Below are positions 11,319 through 19,738 of a stretch of DNA of 64,000 nt, piece by piece (positions within the stretch are counted from its first letter, which is position 1; each line of letters opens with the position of its first letter). The translations under genes were made by a program, and so were the position numbers. The notes beneath the pieces were generated by a model. That model saw only the letters and a list, made by a program, of their open reading frames with translations, was not told the origin of the DNA and did not search any database. This DNA is from Hanleya hanleyi (taxonomy: Eukaryota; Mollusca; Polyplacophora; Lepidopleurida; Hanleyidae): the NCBI GenBank assembly GCA_036873755.1, contig JAVTVY010020526.1, positions 1 through 64,000 on the forward strand, given 5' to 3'.

Positions 11319-11611
11319 AGTAGTATACAAAGCGTAAATAGACGCTCATTGACCTCAGAAATTTGCATAATTGAGGAGGAAATGAGGAGGTGACAGCCAA
11401 TGAGAAGCGAGTAAAATTTGACCTCAGAAATTTGCATATTGGGGACGGTCACGGGGTGGCTCTCGTCCAATCAGAAGCGAGTAAAATTTGACTGGATGTA
11501 TTCCTCCACGGTGATGTGGTCCTGGGGGTGATGCGGTCTGCCTCCGCGGAGAAAAAGTAGTCCCTAGATGCGACAGCCAATCAGAAGCGAGTATTGTGTC
11601 ACATGGGGTCA

Positions 11612-11884
11612 TGTGTGGTGGTGGGTGGTGGGTTTAAGATGGCGGCTTGTGGTGGTGGGTGGTGGGTTTAAGATGGCGGCTTGTGGTGGTGGGTGGTGGG
11701 TTTAAGATGGCGGCTTGTGGTGGTGGGTGGTGGGTTTAAGATGGCGGCTTGTGGTGGTGGGTGGTGGGTTTAAGATGGCGGCTTGTGGTGGTGGGTGGTG
11801 GGTTTAAGATGGCGGCTGGTGGTGGTGGGTGGTGGGTTTAAGATGGCGGCTGTGGTGGTGGGTGGTGGGTTTAAGATGGCGGCC
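11612..11884 (+). repeat. YY1-motif minisatellite of the left arm, 8 units of ~34 bases
   Basis: Units read gtggtgggtggtgggtttaa followed by gatggcggctt. The AAGATGGCGGC core is the reverse complement of the YY1 consensus. The last units are 32-34 bases long, and the period differs from the 36 bases of the right arm. Confidence 0.85.
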
Positions 11885-12229
11885 TGTGGGAGCAAACGAG
11901 GCGGTGGGGAGGTCACGGGGAGAAAAAACCCTCACATTACCCTCAAAAAAACCTCTAAGCCATATAATAATAATAATAAACATAATCTATAGGTGTTGTA
12001 CCATGTTAATAGGATCAGTCTAGCATCTGTACCACCCTAGGGTCGAGTGTTTATTGTCCCGTGTATCTCCGCAAGAAAACAACAAACAAAATGGCGGCTC
12101 CAGGATGGTGCGGGGACGCCCTTTCCACATCACGGCGTCGACCGTAGCGCCATCTGCACACATTGACGCTGACACACATCGTGTGGCCAAGGAACATATA
12201 AGCCCAAGCTGGGGAGGAGCCTGGTTGGA

Positions 12230-13060
12230 GCTTACTACTGAGTATCAAGTGATGTATCAATGTGAAGCCTATGTGAGGGGGCATCTGATGGGCTGGGTGT
12301 GGGGTTGAACGCGTCATTCTGCGCATGCGCGGTGGCCCAAGGGGTCGAGTGAGGTGTGAAAGCATCTGATGTGGGTGTGGGGTTGAACTAGCGTCAGCGG
12401 CGCGGTGGCCCAAGGGTATACTGTTGGAGCTAGGGGAGTCTACTGGTCCAGTGGGGTCGAGTGAGGTATCAAAGTGAAGCCTATGTGAGGGGGCATCTGA
12501 CTGGACTAGTGGGTTTGAAATAGCGTCATTCTGCGCATGCGCGGTGGCCCAAGGGTATGAAAATAGCTGTGTTGGAGCTAGGGGAGTTACTACTGGTCCG
12601 ATGGGGTCATATGAGGTATCAAAGTGAAGCCTATGTGAAGGGGCATCTCACTGGACTAGTGAGTTGACATAGCGTCATTCTGCGCATGCGCGGTGGCCCA
12701 AGGGTATGAAAATAGCCGTGTTGGGAGCTAGCGAAGCCAATAATGGTCCGATGGGGTCATATGAGGTATCAAAGTGAAGCATTCGTGAAGGGGCATCTCA
12801 CTGGACTAGCGGCGTTGTCACGCATTCTGCGCATGCGCGGTGGCCCAAGGGTATGGAAATAGCCGTGTTGGCATGTAGGGGAGTTACTCATGGTCCAATG
12901 GGGTCGAGTGAGGTATCAAAGTGAAGCTTAGGTGAAGGGGCATCTGACTGGACTAGCGGCTTGGGCGTTGAACCATCGCGCATGCGCGGTGGAACATAGA
13001 CGTTTTGGGCTCGAGCGGGTTTTCTCATGGGCCGATGGGATCGAGTGAGGTATCTGTGAA
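12230..13060 (+). repeat. Subterminal ~150-bp repeats with NRF-1-like sites (left arm)
   Basis: Five degenerate units of about 145-155 bases carry ggtatcaaagtgaagc, a ggggcatct block, a TGCGCATGCGCG palindrome (12,320; 12,532; 12,681; 12,838; variant at 12,977) and gtggcccaagggtatgaaaa. TGCGCATGCGC is the known consensus of the factor NRF-1. The repeats lie just upstream of the first gene's promoter. Confidence 0.8.
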
Positions 13061-13205
13061 GCCCAGGTGAGGGGGTTACACTAGGGTGTCGTATCCATAG
13101 GGCGATGACGGTGGAAACAGTGCCGGGTCCACGTGGGGTTACGTCACTTCCGGTTTTCCTAAAACTACCTCCAAACCCAGAAGCCAACGTTCAACCCTCC
13201 GCACC

Positions 13206-13463
13206 GCAGCGCCCGCGCCCCGGCCGCAGCGCGCGCGCGCACGGCCTTTAACGGCAAGACACGGACGTACCCGAAAAGACACGGATGGTGAACGCCATTG
13301 TGGGAAACCCACACAGACAGGTCAGTACATGCATTCCTATGATGTTCACGCATAATAAAAAGGATTGACCTGTAATCTGTGTTGTTGTTGTTGCTCCCTT
13401 TTTTGCACTAACCCATCAGAATAGTACGTATCACGGACTACACCCGTAGAGCTACATCTGGTC
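13206..13463. other. GC-rich inner boundary and leader region
   Basis: It starts with an alternating CG tract (gcgcgcgcgcac near 13,230) that has a counterpart at 21,988-22,045 beside the right arm. Then comes a non-coding stretch leading to the first TATA box. Confidence 0.5.
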
Positions 13464-13470
13464 TATAAAA
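13464..13470 (+). promoter_or_regulatory. TATA box of the first gene
   Basis: TATAAAA lies 47 bases before the ATG at 13,517. Confidence 0.55.
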
Positions 13471-13516
13471 CACGTCTCTCTGGATCCCACACCTTCATTT
13501 CTACGGTTGCAGAGCT

Positions 13517-13843
13517 ATGGCGGAGATCCAGCCCCATGCGACTCGCATTTTACAGCATGCCACCGCGGTGAATTCATTCACGGGTTACCGAGCAGTGGTC
13601 CGGTCCATGTTTGCAGATGGCGACGACAACGAGGGACGACGCCAGATCCTGAACGAGTTCACAGAAGCGGTCCTCCACAGAGTGCACTCGATGGAGAGGC
13701 GTGCCATCACTCACCACTACTGGACTATGACAGCCATCCTTGATGCTCGGGCTATGGACCAGGAGCGCTCACGCCGGAACCAGCGCCGGCTGGTTGGCCT
13801 CACACTAGTCTGTGCCCTATTGACCCTGGCGCTGTGGTATTGA
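13517..13843 (+). CDS. Small tail-anchored protein, function unknown
   Basis: This 108-residue protein starts at ATG 13,517. It is mostly helical and charged, with an ENE/ERR-rich middle and an Arg-rich stretch at about 84-91 (SRRNQRR). A hydrophobic segment, LVGLTLVCALLTLALWY, forms the extreme C-terminus at 92-108. This is the form of a tail-anchored membrane protein with its N-terminus in the cytosol. It is the first gene of the element and has its own TATA box. I do not recognise the family. A role in the virion membrane or in acting on host membranes is possible, but nothing in the sequence decides it. Confidence 0.7.
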   Translation: MAEIQPHATRILQHATAVNSFTGYRAVVRSMFADGDDNEGRRQILNEFTEAVLHRVHSMERRAITHHYWTMTAILDARAMDQERSRRNQRRLVGLTLVCALLTLALWY

Positions 13844-13852
13844 CAGTGGGAC

Positions 13853-13860
13853 TATAAATA
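13853..13860 (+). promoter_or_regulatory. TATA box (TATAAATA) of the first PC4-like gene
   Basis: TATAAATACGAG lies 58 bases before the ATG at 13,911. The same extended box TATAAATACGAG recurs at 14,434. Confidence 0.6.
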
Positions 13861-13910
13861 CGAGGGTGAGACAGAGTGTGTGTCATTCACCGTTCGACAT
13901 TGGAGCAAGC

Positions 13911-14408
13911 ATGTCATCCGACCTACGAGCCATCCTGCCCCTTACACCCCAGGTGGGGTTACACGTGTATGAAGATAAAGTCACCCTGGTGGAAGACCGT
14001 GGAGCTATTTGCTGGGCGCCCGCTGAGACCCTATCGAATACGGTGACACTACCTCGTGACGGGTGGACCAAATTTAAACGGATGTTGAGCGGTGAGCTCG
14101 ACGGACACCTCATCCACATAGACAATGCCATCTACGTATACCGTACCTCCCTCTTCCTACGCCTGGGCCGCTACCAAGACCCTACGCGAGGCTTCACCCT
14201 AGGCCCCGCTCTGTGGTCAGCCTTGGAGAAAGTGGTGCCTATTGTGGACCAGCTGTTTACACCGGACGAGCGATCATCAGACCAGTTGGCGTGGGCTCGT
14301 GCTATGGACGACGCGCTGGCTGAACCCCATGAACAACTACATGAACCCGACGACGATGCCATTGATTACCCGGCTAGACTCAGTCAGCCCAGTGACATGA
14401 CCACCTGA
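13911..14408 (+). CDS. Small protein with PC4-like segments (paralogue 1)
   Basis: The 165-residue protein starts at ATG 13,911, 50 bases after a TATA box; the open frame extends further 5' without another ATG. It is a clear paralogue of the next gene: both share LHVY-DKV, GWTKFK, LSGELDG and a PALWSALE-type segment. The closing segment GFTLGPALWSALEKVV (about 102-117) resembles the helix-preceding strand of the transcription coactivator PC4/Sub1, a single-strand DNA-binding fold. The earlier LPRDGWTKFKRML could be a second, degenerate copy. The tail is acidic. A single-stranded DNA-binding or transcriptional role is an inference from this resemblance; another fold is quite possible. Confidence 0.7.
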   Translation: MSSDLRAILPLTPQVGLHVYEDKVTLVEDRGAICWAPAETLSNTVTLPRDGWTKFKRMLSGELDGHLIHIDNAIYVYRTSLFLRLGRYQDPTRGFTLGPALWSALEKVVPIVDQLFTPDERSSDQLAWARAMDDALAEPHEQLHEPDDDAIDYPARLSQPSDMTT

Positions 14409-14433
14409 TCCTTTGATCTCACGGGGTTCTCCC

Positions 14434-14441
14434 TATAAATA
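14434..14441 (+). promoter_or_regulatory. TATA box (TATAAATA) of the second PC4-like gene
   Basis: TATAAATACGAGAGACAG lies 47 bases before the ATG at 14,481 and 25 bases after the previous stop. Confidence 0.6.
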
Positions 14442-14480
14442 CGAGAGACAGTGAAATCTGGTACCATTCACGTACTGACC

Positions 14481-14951
14481 ATGACGGAGCATATAGTACT
14501 GGCGTATTTCAGCTTGACCCCCGAGGTTTTCCTGCACGTGTATGCGGATAAGGTCGATATCATGGAGGAGGTGGGAGACATCTGTGATGCGGACCCTACA
14601 CAACCGTGCCCGGCTCACATTCGTCTGTCCCGGGAGGGCTGGACCAAATTCAAACGGGTGTTGTCTGGTGAACTGGACGGCGACCTCATCCACTTGTGTC
14701 ACGATGTGTACATCCGACGCGGCCCTTTCTTTGCTCAATTGGCTCGGCTAGATGGAGGTACAGTGCATTTTACCCTTCACCCTGATCTATGGTCTGCATT
14801 GGAAGATGCCGTGGTAGATGTGGATGAAGTGCTTATCAAGCGGTCATCAGACGAGTTGGACTGGTCATTTACCATGGCCACTGTGGAAGCCCACGAAGAA
14901 AATCAGAAAGAAACTCCGGCCCAAGATATACCCGTTATAAATAAACGATAG
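14481..14951 (+). CDS. Small protein with PC4-like segments (paralogue 2)
   Basis: The 156-residue product is the tandem duplicate of the preceding gene. It keeps FLHVYADKVDIMEE, SREGWTKFKRVLSGELDG and HPDLWSALEDAVVDVDEV in the same order and spacing, while the N-terminus and the acidic, Gln/Glu-rich tail have diverged. It has its own TATA box. The retained Trp-Thr-Lys-Phe-Lys and Leu-Trp-Ser-Ala-Leu-Glu positions suggest a fold under selection in both copies. The two may form a heterodimer or serve early and late stages; that is speculation. The family is not one I know from Polintons. Confidence 0.7.
   Translation: MTEHIVLAYFSLTPEVFLHVYADKVDIMEEVGDICDADPTQPCPAHIRLSREGWTKFKRVLSGELDGDLIHLCHDVYIRRGPFFAQLARLDGGTVHFTLHPDLWSALEDAVVDVDEVLIKRSSDELDWSFTMATVEAHEENQKETPAQDIPVINKR
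14936..14943 (+). promoter_or_regulatory. TATA box (TATAAATA) of the integrase gene
   Basis: TATAAATAAA overlaps the last codons of the preceding gene and lies 43 bases before the ATG at 14,979. It also contains an AATAAA that could serve as a polyadenylation signal for the gene before it. Confidence 0.5.
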
Positions 14952-14978
14952 AGCCAGGGTCCATCATCATTTGTCACC

Positions 14979-16051
14979 ATGAAGCGCTGGGAGAAGGTGT
15001 TGGATAACTTATACTACAGTCCCGACAGTCCGGCGGCCTATAGTGCCTTGTCGGCTCTCTATCGAGCGGCCAAACCCCAGGGGATACAACGTGCCCAAGT
15101 CCGAGATTGGTTAAGAAAACAAGACACCTATACCTTACATCGATCTGTCCGTCGCCATTTTCTACGGAACCGGATCATCGTGGGAGGAATAGATGCCCAG
15201 TGGCAAGCGGATTTGGTCGATATGAGCGCCTTTGCCAAACACAACGATGGGAATCGATATATCTTGACGTGCATCGATATTCTATCCAAGTATGCGTGGG
15301 TGGTACCCATCCGCACGAAAACGGGGCAAATCTCATAGCGGCGTTCAAAGACATCTTCAAGACCAGGCGCAAACCTTTGTATTTGCAAACCGACGAAGGC
15401 ACGGAATTCCTCAACAGACCGTTCCAACAGTTTCTGAAAGCCCAGAAGGTGTTTTTCTTCCATACGTACAACGAGACCAAGGCTTCCGTGGTGGAGAGGT
15501 TCAACAGGACATTCAAAGGCCGCATGTATAAATATTTCACCTATAAGAATACAAGGCGGTACATCGATGTTCTCCCGAAACTGGTGAGGGGTTACAATCG
15601 AGCCTATCATCGGAGTATAGAGAGAGCCCCCATTACCGTGACCCAACGCAATGAAGCCCAAGTCCGCCGTGTGTTGTACCCCAGGCCATCGCAGCGAACG
15701 ACGAATGCGGTGTACAAGGTCGGGGGCCCTGTACGGATCAGTAAAGTCAAGGGCCAGTTCGAGAAAAGTTACTTGCCCAACTGGAGCGATGAGCACTTCC
15801 TGATTAAACGGCGCCTACCACGACAGCGGCGAGTCTATGAACTGGAAGATCTTCAAGGGGAACCGTTGCTAGGGACGTTTTACGAGACGGAATTACAGCC
15901 TGTCGTAAATACACAGCAAGACTACTACACGGTGGAGCAGATTTTGAAAACGGAACGTCGACGTGGCAAACTGTTTCATTTCGTCAAATGGCAAGGCTGG
16001 CCCAGTTCTTTCAATTCCTGGGTCGCGGCCAACCAGGTGAAACGACTATAA
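14979..16051 (+). pseudogene. Polinton integrase with chromodomain, broken by one frameshift
   Basis: A retrovirus-type (rve, DDE) integrase that inserts the element into the host genome. The first frame (14,979-15,338) gives the N-terminal region and the first catalytic Asp in WQADLVDM (residue 78). The frame is lost near the G4 run at 15,323-15,326 and meets TAG at 15,336. The next frame supplies the second Asp (LQTDEGTEF) and the catalytic Glu (SVVERFNRTFK), 33 residues apart, and runs to 16,051. The C-terminus is a chromodomain (YYTVEQIL, FVKWQGW, NSW), expected to bind methylated histone H3, as is usual for metazoan Polinton integrases. Loss of one base in the G run explains the break. 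Programmed frameshifting or a sequencing error are alternatives. Both halves are otherwise well kept. Confidence 0.9.
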
Positions 16052-16053
16052 AG
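16047..16053 (+). promoter_or_regulatory. TATA box of the membrane protein gene
   Basis: TATAAAG overlaps the integrase stop codon and lies 55 bases before the ATG at 16,102. Confidence 0.5.
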
Positions 16054-16101
16054 CCAGACACCACTGCCGTCCTCCTTCATTCCACGTCCGACCACAGTGC
16101 T

Positions 16102-16422
16102 ATGGACCAACAGCAGCTGTTTCTGAACACAGCGTCTCCCAAAACGCGCAAAGCGCAAGTGGGCTTTGTGGTGCTAGTGCTAACCCTGCTGAGTGTGTTG
16201 TACGGAGGTGTGTTTTACGACGTAGCCTATGTCAGTACGTTACTTAACCAACTGAGAACACCAGCCACCAGCGAAACCGGTCTACAGAGAGCACCAGTCG
16301 TATCGAGCCCAGTCACCACCACCACCCCCCCGTGTACAAGCCACGTCGAGTGTAAGCTCTACACCTACACCAAGAACACCCACTACGTCTCAAGACCCAC
16401 CGGATTTCATCCCTCACAGTGA
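16102..16422 (+). CDS. Single-pass membrane protein with Ser/Thr/Pro-rich stalk (possibly longer)
   Basis: The 106-residue product starts at ATG 16,102. A short basic N-terminus (SPKTRKAQ) precedes one transmembrane segment, VGFVVLVLTLLSVLYGGVFY, at about 20-39; the rest would be outside or lumenal. After PVTTTTPP the frame changes character and ends at 16,422. Another frame past the C7 run at 16,325-16,331 continues in Ser/Thr/Pro/Gln-rich composition for over 100 codons and would overlap the ATPase start. One extra C in that run is therefore likely. A mucin-like stalk on a type II membrane protein would suit a virion surface or host-contact role, which is inferred. I do not recognise a family. 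Confidence 0.6.
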   Translation: MDQQQLFLNTASPKTRKAQVGFVVLVLTLLSVLYGGVFYDVAYVSTLLNQLRTPATSETGLQRAPVVSSPVTTTTPPCTSHVECKLYTYTKNTHYVSRPTGFHPSQ

Positions 16423-16527
16423 ACAGACAACGACGACCCACGTTGTACCCACCACCACCATCATCATCCCTCGCAGTGAACAGACAACGACGACCGACGT
16501 TGTATCCACCACCACTCCAGTTCACTC
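16411..16527 (+). repeat. Two ~57-bp direct repeats encoding Thr-rich sequence
   Basis: The block ccctc-cagtgaacagacaacgacgacc, with gttgta-ccaccacc after it, occurs from 16,411 and from 16,468. In the frame described for the membrane protein it encodes a doubled Ser-Glu-Gln-Thr4 stretch. Confidence 0.6.
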
Positions 16528-16578
16528 GTACCAAATTTACAAGAGCGGGTTACCACGACAACGGATACACGTCGAACC

Positions 16579-17187
16579 ATGGACCCCCGTTGGCAGCATC
16601 CCTTCACGTGTCTCATCGCAGGACCGACGGGCTCCGGCAAAACGCACTTCGTCCGGAAGCTCCTTCAACACGCCGACAGCATGATCACCCAACCTATTGC
16701 CCGAGTCGTGTGGTGTTACGGAGAATGGCAGGCAGCGTATGCAGCAATGCCCCACATCACGTTCGTGGAAGGCCTACCCAACCTGGCCGATTTGGAACCC
16801 GACACCTTGGTGGTTCTGGATGATCTCATGGCGGAGACGGATGCGCGGGTCACCCAACTCTTTACCAAAGGCAGCCACCATCGACGGCTCAGCATCATCT
16901 ACATTGTGCAGAATCTGTTCAGTAAAAACAAAGAACATCGGAACATCAGCTTAAATGCCCACTACCTGGTGGTCTTCAAAAACCCGAGAGATACCACTCA
17001 ACTGCTGCACCTGGCGAGACAGATATATCCCGGCCGCACACCGTTTGCGTTGGAAGCCTTTAAAGATGCCACACCCCCTCAGCACGGGTATATGCTCTTC
17101 GACCTCAAGCAAGCCACCCCCGACCACCTTCGACCACGGACCGGCATCTTTCCCGGGGAGACCCACCACGTGTACTTGCAAAAATAA
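16579..17187 (+). CDS. FtsK/HerA-type genome-packaging ATPase
   Basis: The 202-residue protein starts at ATG 16,579 and is the DNA-packaging motor of Polinton, adintovirus and related capsids. Walker A is GPTGSGKT at residues 15-22. Walker B is LVVLDD at 77-82. The following IYIVQNLFSKNK (107-118) fits the sensor/arginine-finger region. The length is normal for the short Polinton ATPases (about 200-250 residues). The frame is intact. It pumps the linear genome into the capsid using ATP. It sits between the membrane-protein gene and the pX-like gene, at the start of the morphogenesis block. I see no clear TATA box directly upstream; the Thr-rich region of the previous gene fills that space. 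Confidence 0.95.
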   Translation: MDPRWQHPFTCLIAGPTGSGKTHFVRKLLQHADSMITQPIARVVWCYGEWQAAYAAMPHITFVEGLPNLADLEPDTLVVLDDLMAETDARVTQLFTKGSHHRRLSIIYIVQNLFSKNKEHRNISLNAHYLVVFKNPRDTTQLLHLARQIYPGRTPFALEAFKDATPPQHGYMLFDLKQATPDHLRPRTGIFPGETHHVYLQK

Positions 17188-17245
17188 TGTAAACACACCC
17201 ACAGTGGCGCCCCCAGCTGGAGTGTGTGTGTTTGATGATGGAGAT

Positions 17246-17251
17246 AATAAA
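17246..17251 (+). terminator. Polyadenylation signal after the ATPase
   Basis: AATAAA lies 59 bases after the ATPase stop codon, within gagataataaaaagaatg. It separates the first group of genes from the capsid cluster. Confidence 0.5.
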
Positions 17252-17294
17252 AAGAATGAATACCACAGCAGGGTTGATTTTTTGTCTCTGAGGT

Positions 17295-17304
17295 GGATAA
17301 AAAG
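17295..17304 (+). promoter_or_regulatory. TATA-like box before the capsid cluster
   Basis: GGATAAAAAG lies 42 bases before the ATG at 17,337. It follows the polyadenylation signal at 17,246 and may drive the overlapping genes from 17,337 to 21,507. Confidence 0.45.
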
Positions 17305-17336
17305 GGTAGAGTTGTGGGTTCTGGCATTAGTTGTAC

Positions 17337-17680
17337 ATGATGTCTGCGCGAGTACGGAAGCACGCTCCCACGCTCCGTGTATTGAAGACGGCCCCACCCG
17401 AGTTGGTCCGAACCATTGTACGCGGTGCGGACCCTGACCTTGTACGCTGTCTGTGCGAGATCGGGTACAACCTGTTAAAAGGCAACGTACCACTGACTCC
17501 GGCTCAGAAGACCAAGTTGGCCAAGCATAAGACAGGTCTCCGAACCCTAGTCCATAAGCGGGTCCCACAAACACAAAAGAAAAGGTGTTACAGAAAGGCG
17601 GCTTTCTCGGGGCCATCTTAGCACCGTTGGCCGCTTCCGTGTTGGGTCCAGTATTGGGTGGACTCTTCGGCCGACAATGA
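17337..17680 (+). pseudogene. pX-like small basic virion protein, frame broken near its C-terminus
   Basis: This is the short Lys/Arg-rich protein found next to the capsid genes of metazoan Polintons and adintoviruses, often compared with adenovirus core protein pX. Start is ATG 17,337 or 17,340. The body contains LVRCLCEIGYNLLKGNVPLT and repeated basic Lys/His residues. The open frame stops at 17,621 with a poorly matching end. Another frame from about 17,585 encodes a Gly/Leu/Ala-rich hydrophobic tail, the usual end of this family, and stops at 17,678-17,680. That stop overlaps the next ATG (ATGA). A one-base change in the A/G-rich stretch at 17,574-17,585 would explain the break. Confidence 0.75.
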
Positions 17681-18399
17681 ACCACACGAAAAAAATGGTC
17701 CTCGTCGAACCTCGGTTGCTTCAAAACCTCCAATCGCCCTACCCTGTGCCACCTACGGTGAAGACCATAAACACCCTCGATGGAGAGATGCAACAGATCT
17801 TACAGAGACCGGGGTTAAGCGACAGTGAGAAAGTACAACGGTACAATGAGACGCTTCAACGGTACATGACGTTCATGGACCAATACAAAACCCTCTCTAC
17901 CCCACCACCACCACCACCACCACGTGACACACCGCCGACCTCAGCACCGCTCCAACAGCCGCCATTACCAGGGGTACCACCCACAGCCCCACAGTGGGTG
18001 GAAGACGAAATGCTGAAGAGTGTACCTGCATCGTTCAAGAAACAAGCTGGCCTGGTATTACAACGGATGAAACAGAATCCTAACATGACTTGGAATGATA
18101 AAGGCGAACTCCTGGTACAGAATCAGGTGGTCCCCGGCACCCACATGACGGATTTAGTGAATGACCTGATGCGTCAACGCAGATCGCACACGGATCCTCG
18201 AGGATGGGAGGTCTTCGCTCAAGGCTTGAAAGACATGCATGTATTGCACCGCTGGGCCTTTAAACCCAGCAATCGCCGAGTCGTGCACCACGACAGATTC
18301 CACAACCTTGGGAATCCGACTGGGAACCGGAGTCACCCCTCAAAACTCCACCACCACAACGGGCACCTTCTTTTCAGACCTTTAAAAAACCACCCTTGA
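17677..18399 (+). CDS. Conserved Polinton virion-associated protein, C-terminus probably shifted
   Basis: The 240-residue frame begins at ATG 17,677, overlapping the previous stop. It belongs to an uncharacterised family found in the same position in many animal Polintons. Recognisable parts are the N-terminal LVEPRLLQ, the GLSDSEKVQRYNETLQRYM helix (about 45-64), a polyproline stretch (76-82), VEDEMLKSVP, the WNDKGELLV segment and LVNDLMRQRRSHTDPRGW near 160-177. After about residue 193 the sequence becomes His-rich and unlike the family. In another frame, past AAA at 18,262-18,264, a Pro-rich then Arg/Lys-rich tail runs to a stop at 18,495-18,497. One A is probably missing there. A role in capsid assembly or as a core protein is inferred only from position. 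Confidence 0.75.
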   Translation: MNHTKKMVLVEPRLLQNLQSPYPVPPTVKTINTLDGEMQQILQRPGLSDSEKVQRYNETLQRYMTFMDQYKTLSTPPPPPPPRDTPPTSAPLQQPPLPGVPPTAPQWVEDEMLKSVPASFKKQAGLVLQRMKQNPNMTWNDKGELLVQNQVVPGTHMTDLVNDLMRQRRSHTDPRGWEVFAQGLKDMHVLHRWAFKPSNRRVVHHDRFHNLGNPTGNRSHPSKLHHHNGHLLFRPLKNHP

Positions 18400-18530
18400 T
18401 CAGGACACCCCACATCTCCAGAGCCGTGACACGTAGCAAGTCAACGCGACGAACACGATGCCGGACACAACCACCCAAGGTCTGGAACACCTATTAAAAC
18501 CCGGTGCAGCAGCAGGACAGCTCAGTCGCC

Positions 18531-19319
18531 ATGTTTTACCTCACCCTACCCAGTAACAGTTCGCTGGATGTGTTTCCTGACAACACCGTGGCCAAGTATG
18601 TGACTCAATTACCACAACCGTTGCATTTACCTGGCCGGTGGGAATGTGGACTGGTGGATATTCAGTACCCTTACTCGTGGTACAACGTGCGAGCCAATGA
18701 AGTGTGGTACGAGGTGACCTACGAAGGAAAAGACACCCGACTCACTGTCCCCGAAGGCCAATACGATACTCCCAAGGAGTTCATGGGTGGCCTGTCAAGA
18801 CTGTTGCATTATAAGGCTCTACGAGAGGTCACAAATACTTCAAAACCCATCAAAGCCTATCCCTTCAAGAATCACGTGAACTTCGATTACAACGCACACA
18901 ACGACAAGGCAGAGCTTATCGTCACCGCCAACGCGAGTGTCGTACTGAGTCCTATCCTACAGCAAATGCTGGGTTTCGATCTACGGACGTTCGCTGGTCC
19001 CACCGCCCACCAAGGCGAGATCCCGATGGATATGAAGTCGGGTATGTACGGACTCTACGTCTACTCGGACGTGGTGGACAACCACATCGTGGGTGATATC
19101 AACACACCTCTGTTACGGGTGGTGCCCATTAAAAAGTTGTATGGAGATCAAGTCACCCACAGTTTCACCCACATGCTCTTCCTGCCTGTACGACAAACCC
19201 ACATCAACACGATCACGGTGGATATAAGAGATGACACGGGACGACCGGTGGCATTCGAACGCGGGAAAGTGGTGGTGACACTTCATTTTCGACAAGCACG
19301 TGCTCCCCACTTTGCATAA
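18531..19319 (+). CDS. Minor capsid (penton-like) protein, single jelly-roll
   Basis: The 262-residue protein starts at ATG 18,531; the open frame extends a few codons upstream without another ATG. It matches the Polinton minor capsid family, expected to form a single jelly-roll pentamer at the virion vertices. The family opening is clear in MFYLTLPSNSSLDVFPDNT, the CGLVDIQYPYSWYNV segment and the EGQYDTPKEFM strand region. The later LLRVVPI and the closing VTLHFRQ are also typical. The frame is intact. Its stop overlaps the next start as TAATG. A weak TATA-like tattaaaa lies at 18,492-18,499. Confidence 0.92.
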   Translation: MFYLTLPSNSSLDVFPDNTVAKYVTQLPQPLHLPGRWECGLVDIQYPYSWYNVRANEVWYEVTYEGKDTRLTVPEGQYDTPKEFMGGLSRLLHYKALREVTNTSKPIKAYPFKNHVNFDYNAHNDKAELIVTANASVVLSPILQQMLGFDLRTFAGPTAHQGEIPMDMKSGMYGLYVYSDVVDNHIVGDINTPLLRVVPIKKLYGDQVTHSFTHMLFLPVRQTHINTITVDIRDDTGRPVAFERGKVVVTLHFRQARAPHFA

Positions 19320-19738
19320 TGAAGGTGCCTTACGAGTGCGATGCACGCAGCTATATGGACTATTATGCCCAACAGGCCGGGGGTGGCTTTCCGGTGTTTA
19401 GTGGTGCACGCATACAACGTGGACATGGACTGGGGAACATACTCGGCAGCATCGTCAAAACGTTCCTGCCCTTGGTGACGCGTGGGGTGAAAGCAATCGG
19501 CAAACAAGCGGTACGCAGTGGACTGCAAGTGGCCGGTGATGTGATGGGAGGTACAGCACCCAAAGAAGCCTTGAAACGGCGGGCCAAAGAAGCGGGAGGC
19601 GTCTTGGTGGCCAAAGCACAACGCACCGTAGGGAATAAAAGAGCTGCCCCACCGAGACCACGCACCAGTCGACGACCGACCCAGCGACGACGCACATCGA
19701 AGAAGACCCGGATATCTTTTCTTAAAACATGTCCTTGA
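19319..19738 (+). CDS. Glycine-rich basic virion protein (pVI-like)
   Basis: The 139-residue protein starts at ATG 19,319, sharing bases with the stop of the penton gene. It belongs to the family located between the two capsid genes in metazoan Polintons and adintoviruses, compared with adenovirus pVI. The signature YYAQQAGGGFPVFSG then RIQRGHGLGNILG lies at 15-45. An amphipathic Ala/Lys-rich helical stretch runs from 46 to 95, and the tail is strongly basic (PRPRTSRRPTQRRRTSKK). The diglycine sites suggest cleavage by the element's own adenain-like protease. Membrane disruption or cementing of the capsid interior is the likely role, by analogy. It overlaps the next gene by 10 bases. Confidence 0.85.
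   Translation: MKVPYECDARSYMDYYAQQAGGGFPVFSGARIQRGHGLGNILGSIVKTFLPLVTRGVKAIGKQAVRSGLQVAGDVMGGTAPKEALKRRAKEAGGVLVAKAQRTVGNKRAAPPRPRTSRRPTQRRRTSKKTRISFLKTCP

Larger units (their letters stand above)
11319..13205 (+). repeat. Left terminal inverted repeat
   Basis: It matches 22,068-24,091 in reverse complement, with length differences in the minisatellites. In order: the terminus; two copies of cctcagaaatttgcat and three of caatcagaagcgagta; the YY1-motif array; a block with aacaacaaacaaaatggcgg and a cgtcgaccgtagcgccatct segment (12,070-12,180); the NRF-1-motif repeats; gtcacttccggttttcctaa; and a GC-rich inner end. Confidence 0.85.

Noticed and set aside
15128..15796. 222-residue minus-strand frame
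   Set aside because: Antisense shadow of the integrase gene, with no family motif of its own.
16951..17793. 280-residue minus-strand frame
   Set aside because: Antisense to the ATPase and pX-like genes, with low-complexity composition and no recognisable domain.
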